Below are positions 17,517-26,281 of a stretch of DNA of 64,000 nucleotides, piece after piece. The DNA is taken from NCBI RefSeq assembly GCF_051535215.1, contig NZ_JBPPLY010000007.1, positions 92,699 through 156,698 on the forward strand. The letters are read 5' to 3'. How positions within the stretch are numbered: position 1 is the first letter of the stretch; the number at the start of each line of letters is the position of its first letter. The translations under genes and the position numbers were made by a program. The DNA is from Nitrobacter sp051535215 (GTDB lineage: Bacteria > Pseudomonadota > Alphaproteobacteria > Rhizobiales > Xanthobacteraceae). The notes below the pieces were generated by a model, which made no database searches, was not told where the DNA came from, and saw only the letters and a program-made list of their open reading frames with translations.

Positions 17517-17774
17517 TCACAGCAGATGAGTGCGCGCGAACAGAGCCCGCAACGCGTCGGTGGCCTTGCGGCTGAGCATCGCGTCGCCCGCGGCGGCCTC
17601 CAGCGCGGCGCGCGCCTCCTCGTGCAGGGCGCGAAACTCGCCCCATTCGGCCGTGCTGAGGCGGGTGATGAAATCATAGGCCTGCCCCACAGTGGCGATG
17701 GCGACGGACTCGCCGTTCACCTTGATGCGGAACGTCGCCTGCAGTTTCGTGACCGAGTCCGAGACCTTGTCCAT
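17517..17774 (-). CDS. DUF982 family small protein
   Basis: An 85-residue cytoplasmic protein. The pattern FRIKVNGESVAIATVGQAYDFI ... EEARAALEAAAGDAMLSRKATDALRALFA matches DUF982, a family of short proteins common in Rhizobiales. No function is known. Start MDKVSDSVTK; a further in-frame ATG at 17810 would add 12 residues. It follows the phosphatase gene on the same strand after 45 bp. Confidence 0.7.
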   Translation of the reverse strand: MDKVSDSVTKLQATFRIKVNGESVAIATVGQAYDFITRLSTAEWGEFRALHEEARAALEAAAGDAMLSRKATDALRALFARTHLL

Positions 17775-17819
17775 GTCACACGAAAGACCTGCGTTGCGCA
17801 CCGCCGTCAAGATAAACGA

Positions 17820-18536
17820 TCAGGGTATCCCACGAAAGAAGCCGGCCGCGCTTTCTGGTCCCTGGAGTTCCTGTGCCGGAAGCTGAACCACGATGAAATC
17901 GACGGGACCGCCGGGCAACGCGTCGTCGAACACGCCGGTCACCAGACGACCGGTCCGCCATGCCCTGGTATCCAGATTGGTGCGGCCTTCATACAATTCC
18001 GGCCCCTGAGCAAACGAATTGTGTCCGTGCACGACGTGGCGGCCCTCAAAGCCCGCTCCATCGCCTTTGGGATAGCGTTTCCAGAGCAGCGTGGACTCCG
18101 GCTGCGCCTCGCGTGCAACGCCGGGATCGAGCCCGGCGTGAACATAGACGCGATGCGCATCGACATGCAGGAGCGGCAGAGCCTCCAGCCAGGCGATGTC
18201 AGCCTCCGGAATCACAAAGGGATCGCCGCCGTAGGATTCCAGAACCGCATCGCCGCCGTGCTCCAGCCACCGCGTCATTTGTGCCGGATCGCGCCACGCG
18301 GCGATCATCATCGCATCGTGATTGCCCTTGAGCGGAACGAAGGTCCAGCCGTCCGGCATTCCGCGCCGCAGCCTTGCGATGACCTTGCTGCTGTCCGGTC
18401 CCTTGTCGACGTAATCGCCGAGCATCACCAGCGTACCGCCGTTGCCGGCGGCGTGCGCGTGAACCCGATGCAACGCCTCGCCCAGCAGGTCGAAGCGGCC
18501 ATGGATATCGGGGATGACGTAGGTCAGACTCATCAA
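17820..18536 (-). CDS. PPP-family serine/threonine-type metallophosphatase
   Basis: A 238-residue calcineurin-like phosphoesterase with the complete PPP signature: PDIHGRFD (9-16), GDYVDKGPDS, LKGNHD, HAGLDPG and VVHGHN. These residues bind the two catalytic metals and phosphate. Bacterial members dephosphorylate proteins or Ap4A-like nucleotides; which applies here cannot be told. Start is ATG at 18536, with a second ATG one codon later. Confidence 0.87.
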   Translation of the reverse strand: MMSLTYVIPDIHGRFDLLGEALHRVHAHAAGNGGTLVMLGDYVDKGPDSSKVIARLRRGMPDGWTFVPLKGNHDAMMIAAWRDPAQMTRWLEHGGDAVLESYGGDPFVIPEADIAWLEALPLLHVDAHRVYVHAGLDPGVAREAQPESTLLWKRYPKGDGAGFEGRHVVHGHNSFAQGPELYEGRTNLDTRAWRTGRLVTGVFDDALPGGPVDFIVVQLPAQELQGPESAAGFFRGIP

Positions 18537-18611
18537 AGCTCTCGCACGTAACGCGCATCCCTTCCGCGCTCAGAGATGCATCAGTCGATCTTTACCAGAA
18601 CCGTAGAGCGC

Positions 18612-18634
18612 CACTTCTGATTCCATCAGAAGTG
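18612..18634 (-). repeat. Isolated hairpin half of repeat family 1
   Basis: CACTTCTGAT at 18612-18621 pairs with ATCAGAAGTG at 18625-18634. This is the same hairpin seen at the start of the full repeat copies, here without the rest. It lies in the gap between the phosphatase gene and the ThDP-enzyme gene. Confidence 0.6.
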
Positions 18635-18653
18635 AACGGCCCCTCCGGCCGCG

Positions 18654-20201
18654 TCACATCCGCACCTCGATCAGGCGCGGCCCCTTCTCCGCCACCGCTT
18701 CCGCCAGCGCCTTGTTGAAGTCGTCCGTTGTCGTCACGATCCGGCCCGGCACGCCCATGCCCCTGGCGAGCAATATCCAGTCGAGGCCTGGGCGATCGAG
18801 GCTCAGCATATCCATCGCCCGCTCACCCGGCTCGCCGGCGCCAACGCCGTCGAACTCGCCGCGCAGGATCTGATACATGCGATTGGAGAAAATGACGGTG
18901 ACGACGTCGAGACCCTCGCGCGCCTGCGTCCACAACGATTGCAGCGTGTACATCGCGCTGCCGTCGCCGACCAGGCAGATCACCTTGCGATCGGGACAGG
19001 CCACCGCCGCGCCGGTCGCCACCGGCGTCGAAAAACCGATCGAACCACCCATGTTCTGCAGCCAGTCATGGGGCGCAGCGGCAGCCGTCGGCGGAAAGAA
19101 CCCGCGGCCCGTGGTAATCGACTCGTCGACCACGATGGCGTTGTCCGGAATCGCCAGCGCGATCGCCTGCGCGATGGAGGCGTGATCGAGTTTTCCGGTG
19201 GGCGCTACGAGTTCAACCGGCTTTTGCGGCTTCGCATCCACTCGCCTCGCGCCTGCGGCGTCCGCCAGCGCTTCCAGCGCGGCCACCGAATTGTCGCCTC
19301 GCGCCGTCATCCGATGCACCGAGCAGCCCTCGGGCTTCAAAAGGCTCGGCTTGTCCGGATAGGCGAAGAACGCGACGGGATCGTCGGCTTCGACCAGTAT
19401 GATGGTCCTGAAGGGCTTCAGAACGCGCAACGCCTGCTCGACCACATAGGGAATGCGGTCGACGGAAAAGCGATCGCGCCCCCGCGCCATGCGCGCGTTA
19501 TAGGTCTGCGCCATCACCTTGCAGCCGGTCCTGCACGCGATCATGCCGGCCAGCGCCAGTCCCTGCTCGCCCAGCGCGCTGCCTGTGAGCAGCATCAGTG
19601 TCTCACGGCCGTTGCTTTGCAGGATCCTCGCCGCGGCATCGACCGCGGGCTGCGAATAGCCCGGACGCTGCGAATTCTCGGGCACCATGGCGATACCGTC
19701 TGCTTCGTTCCACGCGGCATCGGCAGGCAGGATCAGCGTCGCGATCTGCGGCGGTGTGCTTTTCGCAGCCGCGATCGCCGCCGCGCCGTCGCAGGCGACC
19801 GATTTCGAATCCGGCGAGGTGCGGACCCAATCCGACATCGGCCGCGCCAGCCCCTCGATATCCGATGTCAGCGGCGCATTGTGTCTGACGTGGTCAACCG
19901 CGTGCTGGCCGACGATGTTGACGATACCGGAACCGGCCTTCCCGGCGTTGTGAAGATTGGCGAGGCCATTGGCGAGACCCGGACCGAGATGAAGCAGGGT
20001 GCAGGCCGGTGCACCCCTCATGCGGAAATAGCCGTCGGCAGCGCCGGTGACCACGCCTTCGAACAGCCCGAGCACGCAGCGCATGCCATCCACCCGGTCC
20101 AGCGCCGCGACAAAATGCATCTCGGACGTGCCCGGATTGGCGAAGCAGACGTCTACGCCGCCTTTGACCAGCGTCCGCACCAGGCTTTCAGCACCGTTCA
20201 T
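18654..20201 (-). CDS. Thiamine diphosphate-dependent enzyme, acetolactate synthase large-subunit-like
   Basis: A 515-residue ThDP enzyme. The Pyr domain carries the catalytic Glu in NPGTSEMHFVAAL (about 21-33), and the PP domain has the ThDP-binding motif starting GDGSAMYTLQSLW and ending at the Asn of FSNRMYQIL. Proteins of this type are annotated IlvB-like but are shorter than true acetolactate synthase, and no ilvN small-subunit gene is adjacent, so a different decarboxylase or ligase reaction is likely. Start MNGAESLVRTLVKGG is the family N-terminus; the upstream in-frame ATG adds 15 residues. Confidence 0.8.
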   Translation of the reverse strand: MNGAESLVRTLVKGGVDVCFANPGTSEMHFVAALDRVDGMRCVLGLFEGVVTGAADGYFRMRGAPACTLLHLGPGLANGLANLHNAGKAGSGIVNIVGQHAVDHVRHNAPLTSDIEGLARPMSDWVRTSPDSKSVACDGAAAIAAAKSTPPQIATLILPADAAWNEADGIAMVPENSQRPGYSQPAVDAAARILQSNGRETLMLLTGSALGEQGLALAGMIACRTGCKVMAQTYNARMARGRDRFSVDRIPYVVEQALRVLKPFRTIILVEADDPVAFFAYPDKPSLLKPEGCSVHRMTARGDNSVAALEALADAAGARRVDAKPQKPVELVAPTGKLDHASIAQAIALAIPDNAIVVDESITTGRGFFPPTAAAAPHDWLQNMGGSIGFSTPVATGAAVACPDRKVICLVGDGSAMYTLQSLWTQAREGLDVVTVIFSNRMYQILRGEFDGVGAGEPGERAMDMLSLDRPGLDWILLARGMGVPGRIVTTTDDFNKALAEAVAEKGPRLIEVRM

Positions 20202-20423
20202 CCTTGCGCTCCGCTCCTGTCCTTCGAACGAAGCCGAGATCAACATCGTTCCAGCCGTGCGTCAAAGGCTCGCGAGGTGCCGCGTGTCAAATCCGCTCCA
20301 TGAGGATGTTGATACCTTTTCGCAACGTTTACGCGGGAAGAATCCTTCTCACGCGACTGCGCCTTGCGAAACCGGACGAATTGTGCCCTGTCTCGCAACG
20401 AGATCGATCGATGCGAGGATACA

Positions 20424-20987
20424 ATGACGCGCGTTTTGGCTCTTTTGATTGCCGTTTTTCTTGCCTTCAATGCGAGGTCCGCTTTCGCGCAATACGTCGA
20501 TACGCGCGACTTCATGGATTTCAGTCCCAATTTTACCTCCGCAAATCCGATCCCTCGCGAGGTTGTCTATTTCCACAGCCGATATGCGCCCGGCACCATC
20601 GTCATCAGCACCAGCGAGCGGCGGCTCTATCTCGTTCTCCCCAACGGCCAGGCGCTGAGATATGGCATCGGCGTCGGCCGCGACGGTTTCCGCTGGGGCG
20701 GCGTTCACCGCATCAGCGCCAAGAAGGAATGGCCGAGCTGGACGCCCCCCGTGCAGATGCTGCGCAGGCGGCCCGATCTGCCGCGTTTCATGAAAGGCGG
20801 CATCGATAACCCGCTCGGTGCGCGCGCGATGTATCTCGGCTCGACGCTCTATCGCATCCACGGCTCCAATGAACCGGAAACGATCGGTCAGGCCGTGTCG
20901 TCCGGCTGCTTCCGGATGACGAACGAGGACGTGAAGGATCTTTATGACCGCGTATCGGTCGGCACGACGGTCGTGGTCAATAACTAG
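20424..20987 (+). CDS. Periplasmic L,D-transpeptidase (YkuD family)
   Basis: A 187-residue exported protein. Signal peptide to about residue 22 (AFA-Q). The YkuD domain runs from about 57 to 186, with catalytic motif HGSN (His146) and SSGCFRM (Cys162). Such enzymes make 3-3 cross-links in peptidoglycan or attach proteins to it, a common wall feature in Rhizobiales. Start chosen at the ATG directly before the signal peptide. It is divergent from the ThDP enzyme; the 222 bp between them should hold both promoters. Confidence 0.9.
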   Translation: MTRVLALLIAVFLAFNARSAFAQYVDTRDFMDFSPNFTSANPIPREVVYFHSRYAPGTIVISTSERRLYLVLPNGQALRYGIGVGRDGFRWGGVHRISAKKEWPSWTPPVQMLRRRPDLPRFMKGGIDNPLGARAMYLGSTLYRIHGSNEPETIGQAVSSGCFRMTNEDVKDLYDRVSVGTTVVVNN

Positions 20988-21164
20988 CGGCGTGGATTTG
21001 CCCCGCATTACGTCCTGATGGATGAATCGACCGCGTTCATGATTCTGAATCGATTCGATCCGGAATCGTCGTAATTCCGACGGGCCGTGCGGAACGGCGG
21101 GCGACGTCCACGCGAGAATGACCTTTGCGCGTCCCGCGCGGGTTGATTGAGGAGGCCGGCCGCG

Positions 21165-21974
21165 ATGCATATCGCTTCGCTCAGGCTTGTTGCCGCCACC
21201 TTGATCGGAGCGGCCGCCTGCGTCGCGCATGCCCCCTTGCGACCCGCTTTCGCCGAGTTTGCAGGAGCCGCCGCTCGTCAGCACGCCGAGAGACGCATTT
21301 TCACCGATCACGAGATCCTCGACGGATTCTTCAAAATCGCCTTCGGCGCTGAATACCACCTCGCCGGCCGGGTCGACCGCATCCGCAAATATGACGGGCC
21401 GGTGCGCGTGTCCGCGGAGGGCGTCAATCGTGCCGACCGGAAGGCGCAACTGGCGAAAGTCGTCGCCGACATCGCAAGGCGCGTTCGGCATCTGGACATT
21501 GCCATGGCGGACAACGCCGATGCCGCCAACGTCACCGTCCGGCTCGTCCGCGATCGCGACCTCAATCGCACCATCGCGGCGCTCTACGGCGCCAGGCGCG
21601 CTCGCGAAATCCATACCTCGCTCGATCCCCAATGCCTGTCCGGTTTCCGCAAGAACGAGGCATTCGAGATCGAGCATTCCGACGTGATCCTGACCGTCGA
21701 CAACGGAGACTTCGTTTTTCTCGACTGCGCCTACGAGGAACTGCTGCAGTCGCTCGGCCCCATCAACGACACCAGTTCCGTGCCATGGACCATGTTCAAC
21801 GATGACGTCCAGATGGGCTTCTTCGACATCTACGACCAGTACATCCTCAATATCCTCTACGATCCGCGCATCAAGGCCGGCATGACCGTGCAGGAGACCA
21901 AGGCGGTGCTGCCGCAGGTCATGATCGACGTGCGGGCATGGGTTGCGAAGGTCAACGACCTGCCGCTGGAGTGA
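21165..21974 (+). CDS. Exported DUF2927 protein
   Basis: A 269-residue protein with a signal peptide (about 1-30) and a DUF2927 domain (ILDGFFKIAFGAEYHLAGRVDRIRKYDGPVRV ... QMGFFDIYDQYILNILYDPRIKAGMT). The family is restricted mostly to alphaproteobacteria and has weak resemblance to metallopeptidases, but no HExxH motif is seen. Function unknown. The ATG at 21165 has GAGGAGG upstream. It is convergent with ivd across a palindromic repeat. Confidence 0.8.
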   Translation: MHIASLRLVAATLIGAAACVAHAPLRPAFAEFAGAAARQHAERRIFTDHEILDGFFKIAFGAEYHLAGRVDRIRKYDGPVRVSAEGVNRADRKAQLAKVVADIARRVRHLDIAMADNADAANVTVRLVRDRDLNRTIAALYGARRAREIHTSLDPQCLSGFRKNEAFEIEHSDVILTVDNGDFVFLDCAYEELLQSLGPINDTSSVPWTMFNDDVQMGFFDIYDQYILNILYDPRIKAGMTVQETKAVLPQVMIDVRAWVAKVNDLPLE

Positions 21975-21995
21975 AAGCTTTTTATCGCGAATCCC

Positions 21996-22096
21996 CCGTC
22001 ATTCCGGAAACCAGCGGCGATCCAGGATCCAGCAACACAACACCTGCTTCGGTGCTGGATGCCGGGTTTGCGACGACGTCGCACCCGGAGTGACGG
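21996..22096. repeat. Palindromic intergenic repeat, family 2
   Basis: The ends CCGTCATTCCGG (21996-22007) and CCGGAGTGACGG (22085-22096) are inverted repeats with one mismatch, and inner CCAGCA / TGCTGG arms also pair. It lies between the convergent DUF2927 and ivd genes and may act as a two-way transcription barrier. Confidence 0.7.
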
Positions 22097-22100
22097 ATCG

Positions 22101-23276
22101 CTACGCGCTCTTCTCGAACAGTTCGCGGCCGATCAGCATGCGGCGGATTTCGCTGGTACCGGCGCCGATTTCATAGAGCTTGGCATCGCGCAACAGGCGT
22201 CCGGTCGGATAGTCGTTGATATAACCATTACCGCCGAGCAACTGGATCGCGTCCAGCGCGCACTGTGTCGCCTTCTCCGCCGCATAGAGGATCGCCCCTG
22301 CCGCGTCCTCGCGCGTGGTCTCGCCGCGATCGCAGGCCTTCGCCACTGCATACACGTAGGCGCGGCACGCATTCATGGTGACGTACATGTCGGCGACCTT
22401 GCCCTGCACGAACTGGAAACTGCCGATCGGCTGACCGAACTGCTTGCGCTCGTGCACGTAAGGCATGACCACATCCATGCAGGCCTGCATGATGCCGAGC
22501 GGACCGGCGGCGAGCACGGCGCGCTCGTAATCGAGGCCGGACATCAGCACGCCGATGCCGCCGTCGGTCTTGCCGAGCACGTTCTCCTCGGGTACCTCGC
22601 AATCCTCGAACACCAGTTCGCAGGTGTCGGAGCCACGCATGCCGAGCTTGTCGAGCTTCTGCGCAGTTGAAAATCCCTTGAATCCCTTTTCGATGATGAA
22701 AGCGGTGATGCCACGTGCGCCCGCGGCGGCGTCGGTCTTGGCGTAGACCATTAGCGTTTCAGCGACGGGTCCGTTGGTGATCCACATCTTGCTGCCGTTG
22801 AGAATGTAGCGGTCGCCTTTCCTGTCCGCGCGGGTCTTCATCGACACCACGTCCGAACCGGCGCCGGCCTCGGACATCGCCAGCGCGCCGACATTCTCGC
22901 CGGAAATCAGCTTCGGCAGGTATTTGCGCTTTTGCGTTTCGCTGCCGTTGCGGCGCAATTGATTGATGCAGAGATTGGAATGCGCCCCATAGGACAACCC
23001 GACCGAAGCCGAGCCGCGCGAGATTTCCTCCATGACGACACAATGCTCGAGATAGCCGAGGCCGGCGCCGCCATAGTCCTCTTCAACCGTGATGCCATGC
23101 AGCCCGAGCGCACCCAGTTTGGGCCAGAGGTCACGCGGGAACTGGTTGGTCCTGTCGATCTCGGCAGCGCGCGGCGCGATCTCATTGACAGCAAAGTCGC
23201 GAACCGTCTCGCGGATCGCGACCGCAGTTTCGCCGAGGTCGAAGTTGAAGTCGCCGGGGATATTGGAACCAGTCAC
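22101..23276 (-). CDS. ivd: Isovaleryl-CoA dehydrogenase
   Basis: A 391-residue acyl-CoA dehydrogenase. It oxidises isovaleryl-CoA to 3-methylcrotonyl-CoA in leucine breakdown and passes electrons to ETF. FAD and substrate blocks are seen (MSEAGAGSDVVSMKT, MWITNGP, ENVLGKTDGGIGVLMSGLDYERAVLA). The catalytic Glu is at position 251 in DYERAVLA, while the usual acyl-CoA dehydrogenase Glu site is Ala (IGAGTSEIRR); this swap is the mark of isovaleryl-CoA dehydrogenase. The start is a GTG with GGAG upstream. The rest of the liu pathway is not adjacent. Confidence 0.9.
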   Translation of the reverse strand: MTGSNIPGDFNFDLGETAVAIRETVRDFAVNEIAPRAAEIDRTNQFPRDLWPKLGALGLHGITVEEDYGGAGLGYLEHCVVMEEISRGSASVGLSYGAHSNLCINQLRRNGSETQKRKYLPKLISGENVGALAMSEAGAGSDVVSMKTRADRKGDRYILNGSKMWITNGPVAETLMVYAKTDAAAGARGITAFIIEKGFKGFSTAQKLDKLGMRGSDTCELVFEDCEVPEENVLGKTDGGIGVLMSGLDYERAVLAAGPLGIMQACMDVVMPYVHERKQFGQPIGSFQFVQGKVADMYVTMNACRAYVYAVAKACDRGETTREDAAGAILYAAEKATQCALDAIQLLGGNGYINDYPTGRLLRDAKLYEIGAGTSEIRRMLIGRELFEKSA

Positions 23277-23389
23277 GGAGGTCTCCCTCACGCGCGACCA
23301 AAGACCGATCGCGCTTTTTCCGGGAGCAACATGCCATGGCGATTGCATCGAGAGAAGGGTGCGACGGCACTCTTCGCTCGATGTCGCCG

Positions 23390-24871
23390 CTACGCCAGCG
23401 CGCGCGAGGCGTCCTTGACCTTGCGGGTCGCCACATCCACGGACTGCGTGACATGGGCGATCTCGCTCATGTTCGAGGTGATGTCCGCAACGCCCTTCGC
23501 GGCGATCTGCATGTTGGCAGAAATACTTTGCGTTACGGAGGCCTGTTCCTCCACCGACGCAGCGATGGCCGCAGATATTTCATTGATGCGCGAAATCGTC
23601 TGGGTGATGGCCTCGATGACGGCGACCGCGCCGCCGGTGGTATTCTGAACTTCGGCGACCTGGCCGCTGATCTCATCGGTGGCCTTGGCGGTTTGCGAGG
23701 CCAGGCTCTTCACTTCCGAGGCAACCACCGCAAACCCTCGACCGGCTTCGCCCGCGCGCGCCGCTTCGATGGTGGCGTTGAGCGCCAGCAGATTGGTCTG
23801 TTCCGCAATGCTGTTGATGAGTTGGACAACGTCGCCGATTTTCTGCGCCGCGGTGGAAAGACCGGAAACGATGGAACTGGTCTCGTTGGCCTGCGTAACG
23901 GCCTGCTGGGAAATCGCCAGCGCGTCCGCAGCCTGGCGGCTGATCTCGCCGACCGATGCCGCGAGCTCTTCCGCGCCGGCCGCGACGGCCTGCATGTTGG
24001 AGGAGGCCTGGGTGGACGCGTCGGCCGCCGAGGTCACGCGCTGCGAGGTCGCGGCAACGGACTCGGTGATCTGGCCGAGATCGGTGTCGATGGATTTCTG
24101 CAAATCAAGGCGGCGCATGCGGTCTTCGACCTGCGCCGTCACGTCCGTGGCGAATTTGACCACCTTCATCAGCGCGCCCTCCGCATCATGGATGGGATTA
24201 TACGACGCCTGAATCCAGACCGTCCGGCCGCCTTTGCCGATCCGCTTGTACTCGGCAGCCTGATATTCGCCGCGCCGGAGCGAATCCCAGAATGACTTGT
24301 AGGCCGCGCCGTCGCGCTCGGCCGGTTCGACGAAAATCCGGTGATGCTGCCTCTGGATCTCGTCGAGCCGATAACCAAGGGTGGTCAGGAAGTTCTCGTT
24401 CGCGGTGATGATCGTGCCGTCGAGATTGAATTCGATCACCGCCTGCGCCTTGTGAATCGCCTTGAGCTGGCCTTCACAATCGGCGGTTCGCAGTTTGCGC
24501 TGGGTGATATCGGTGGCGAACTTGACGACCTTGAATGGTTTGCCGCTACGATCCAGCAGCGGGTTATAGGACGCCTGGATCCAGATCGGCCGCCCGCCCT
24601 TGGCGACGCGCTTGAACTCCCGGGACTGATATTCACCGCGACGCAGCGCAGCCCAGAATTCACGATATTCGTGGCTGTCGCGGCGTTCCGGCTCGACAAA
24701 CATGCTGTGATGCTTGCCGCGGATTTCCTCGAGCGCGTATCCCATGGCGTTGAGAAAGTTCGCGTTCGCGGTGATGATCGTCCCATCGAGATGGAACTCG
24801 ATCACAGCCTGAGACCTGTTCAGCGCGTCAAGTTGAGCCTTTGCGTCGCGGGATGCCCTCGAAAACCTCAT
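23390..24871 (-). CDS. Soluble chemoreceptor with tandem PAS domains
   Basis: A 493-residue methyl-accepting protein with no membrane segment. Two PAS domains (about 15-125 and 137-247) are strongly alike, sharing QAVIEF-LDGTIITAN-NFL, LRRGEYQ and KVVKFATD, so they look like a tandem duplication. The signalling domain has the conserved hairpin tip INSIAEQTNLLALNATIEAARAGEAGRGFAVVA. It would sense an internal cue and signal to CheA/CheW from the cytoplasm. Start MRFSRASRDAKAQ follows a GGGGGG ribosome site; the AT-rich upstream tract at 24900-24955 should contain its promoter. Confidence 0.9.
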   Translation of the reverse strand: MRFSRASRDAKAQLDALNRSQAVIEFHLDGTIITANANFLNAMGYALEEIRGKHHSMFVEPERRDSHEYREFWAALRRGEYQSREFKRVAKGGRPIWIQASYNPLLDRSGKPFKVVKFATDITQRKLRTADCEGQLKAIHKAQAVIEFNLDGTIITANENFLTTLGYRLDEIQRQHHRIFVEPAERDGAAYKSFWDSLRRGEYQAAEYKRIGKGGRTVWIQASYNPIHDAEGALMKVVKFATDVTAQVEDRMRRLDLQKSIDTDLGQITESVAATSQRVTSAADASTQASSNMQAVAAGAEELAASVGEISRQAADALAISQQAVTQANETSSIVSGLSTAAQKIGDVVQLINSIAEQTNLLALNATIEAARAGEAGRGFAVVASEVKSLASQTAKATDEISGQVAEVQNTTGGAVAVIEAITQTISRINEISAAIAASVEEQASVTQSISANMQIAAKGVADITSNMSEIAHVTQSVDVATRKVKDASRALA

Positions 24872-25060
24872 ATGATCGCCCCCCAATGTCGGCGATGATA
24901 TATACAATTAGTAGTTAAACATCATTTACTGAAATCTTAAGTTGTAAAGTTTTTTCCGCGATGCGCCGTGGCGCGTCGGGTGTGGTAAATTTATGCCCCT
25001 GCCGCGACGGGTCGTACCGCCGCAGCGGCCAGAGGCGGCCGCATCAGCGAAGACGGTAAA

Positions 25061-25915
25061 ATGACCCAAGAGCTCGATCTCGATCATTTGCGACAGTGGA
25101 TCGGACGCTCCGAGGAAAAGACCGACGTGGTTACGGCGCGTCTGGTGACTGGATTGCGCTCGGTGTTATTCCTCGACATCGGTGCGCCCAGGGAAGGCGA
25201 CGCTGCGCCGTTCGCGACGCACTGGTGTCTGTCGCCGCCGGTGGTGCCGATGTCCGATGTGGGGCCTGACGGCCATCCGAAGCGCGGCGGCTTCCTGCCG
25301 CCGGTCCCGCTGCCACGCAGGATGTGGGCAGGCGGTGAAATCAATTTCATCGAACCAATGCGTGTCGGGGATACCGTTACGCGGACCTCGACGATCAAGG
25401 ATGTAACGGTCAAGACCGGCGGCACCGGAACGTTGTGCTTCGTGGCGATCAATCACGCATTTGCGACGCAGCGCGGTCTCGCGCTCCGCGAACGCCAGGA
25501 CATCGTCTATCGGGAAATGCCGAAAGAAGGCGAGAACGCCGCGCCGGCAATGCCCACGCCGGCATCGACGCCGGTAAACCGCGAAACCCATGTCGCCGAT
25601 CCGGTGCTGCTGTTTCGTTACTCGGCGCTGACCTTCAACAGCCATCGTATCCACTACGATCGCGACTACGCGACCCGGATCGAAGGTTATTCTGGCCTGA
25701 TCGTGCACGGTCCGCTGCAGGCCTCGCTGCTGATCGAATTCGGCGCGAAGCTGCACGGCGGCAAGACGCCGAAGATCTTCACCTATCGCGGTCTGCAGCC
25801 GCTGGTCGACGGCGGCGAGTTCAGCGTCAACGCCGGCGCGGTCGGCGACAGCATGGAGCTTTGGACTGCAAATGCAGCCGGCATGCCCACCATAAAGGGC
25901 ACTGCAACATGGTGA
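25061..25915 (+). CDS. MaoC/FAS1-like hot-dog acyl-CoA hydratase (mesaconyl-C4-CoA hydratase-like)
   Basis: A 284-residue protein with two hot-dog folds. The C-terminal one carries the hydratase motif FNSHRIHYDRDYATRIEGYSGLIVHGPLQA (about 188-217), typical of HTD2/MaoC-like enzymes; the N-terminal FAS1-like part includes RRMWAGGEINFIEPMRVGDTV. Relatives include 3-methylfumaryl-CoA (mesaconyl-C4-CoA) hydratase and itaconyl-CoA hydratase, so a role in branched or dicarboxylic acyl-CoA breakdown is likely. The precise substrate is not decided by the sequence. It stands alone. Confidence 0.78.
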   Translation: MTQELDLDHLRQWIGRSEEKTDVVTARLVTGLRSVLFLDIGAPREGDAAPFATHWCLSPPVVPMSDVGPDGHPKRGGFLPPVPLPRRMWAGGEINFIEPMRVGDTVTRTSTIKDVTVKTGGTGTLCFVAINHAFATQRGLALRERQDIVYREMPKEGENAAPAMPTPASTPVNRETHVADPVLLFRYSALTFNSHRIHYDRDYATRIEGYSGLIVHGPLQASLLIEFGAKLHGGKTPKIFTYRGLQPLVDGGEFSVNAGAVGDSMELWTANAAGMPTIKGTATW

Positions 25916-26281
25916 GAATGCTCGTTCCGCACTCGCTTGACGCAACGCGCTTTTTTTGCACGGAAGTGGTGAAGAGGATCGTCAGCCATGAGGCGCGAGC
26001 AAATCTTCACATAAACGAGGCCTGTTTCAGCCTCCTGAGTTAAGTCTTTTGATCTAGTCGGCGGCGTCGCCAATTCTGTCCCAGGCTACATTTTCGGTGT
26101 CTTGCGCCAGCGGAAAGGCGCTACAATGCCGCCGATCCACCCGTCAACGAAATCTGAACACAAATGATGTACCGCTCGTCTCCGTGCCGAAACTTGATTT
26201 TCGACCGAAAATCGCCACCTTCCGGTTGCGCAGGCGCAATTTGCACGCCAATCCATAGTCCGGGATCGACATTGCATCGAC
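25916..26281. other. Intergenic stretch upstream of ycjX with an operator-like dyad
   Basis: No gene is supported in these 366 bp. A dyad GATTTTCG-AC-CGAAAATC lies at 26196-26213, 69 bp before the ycjX start codon, and could be an operator. A weak GAGGC/GCCTC hairpin near 26017-26034 has no T tract and is not called a terminator. Confidence 0.4.
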
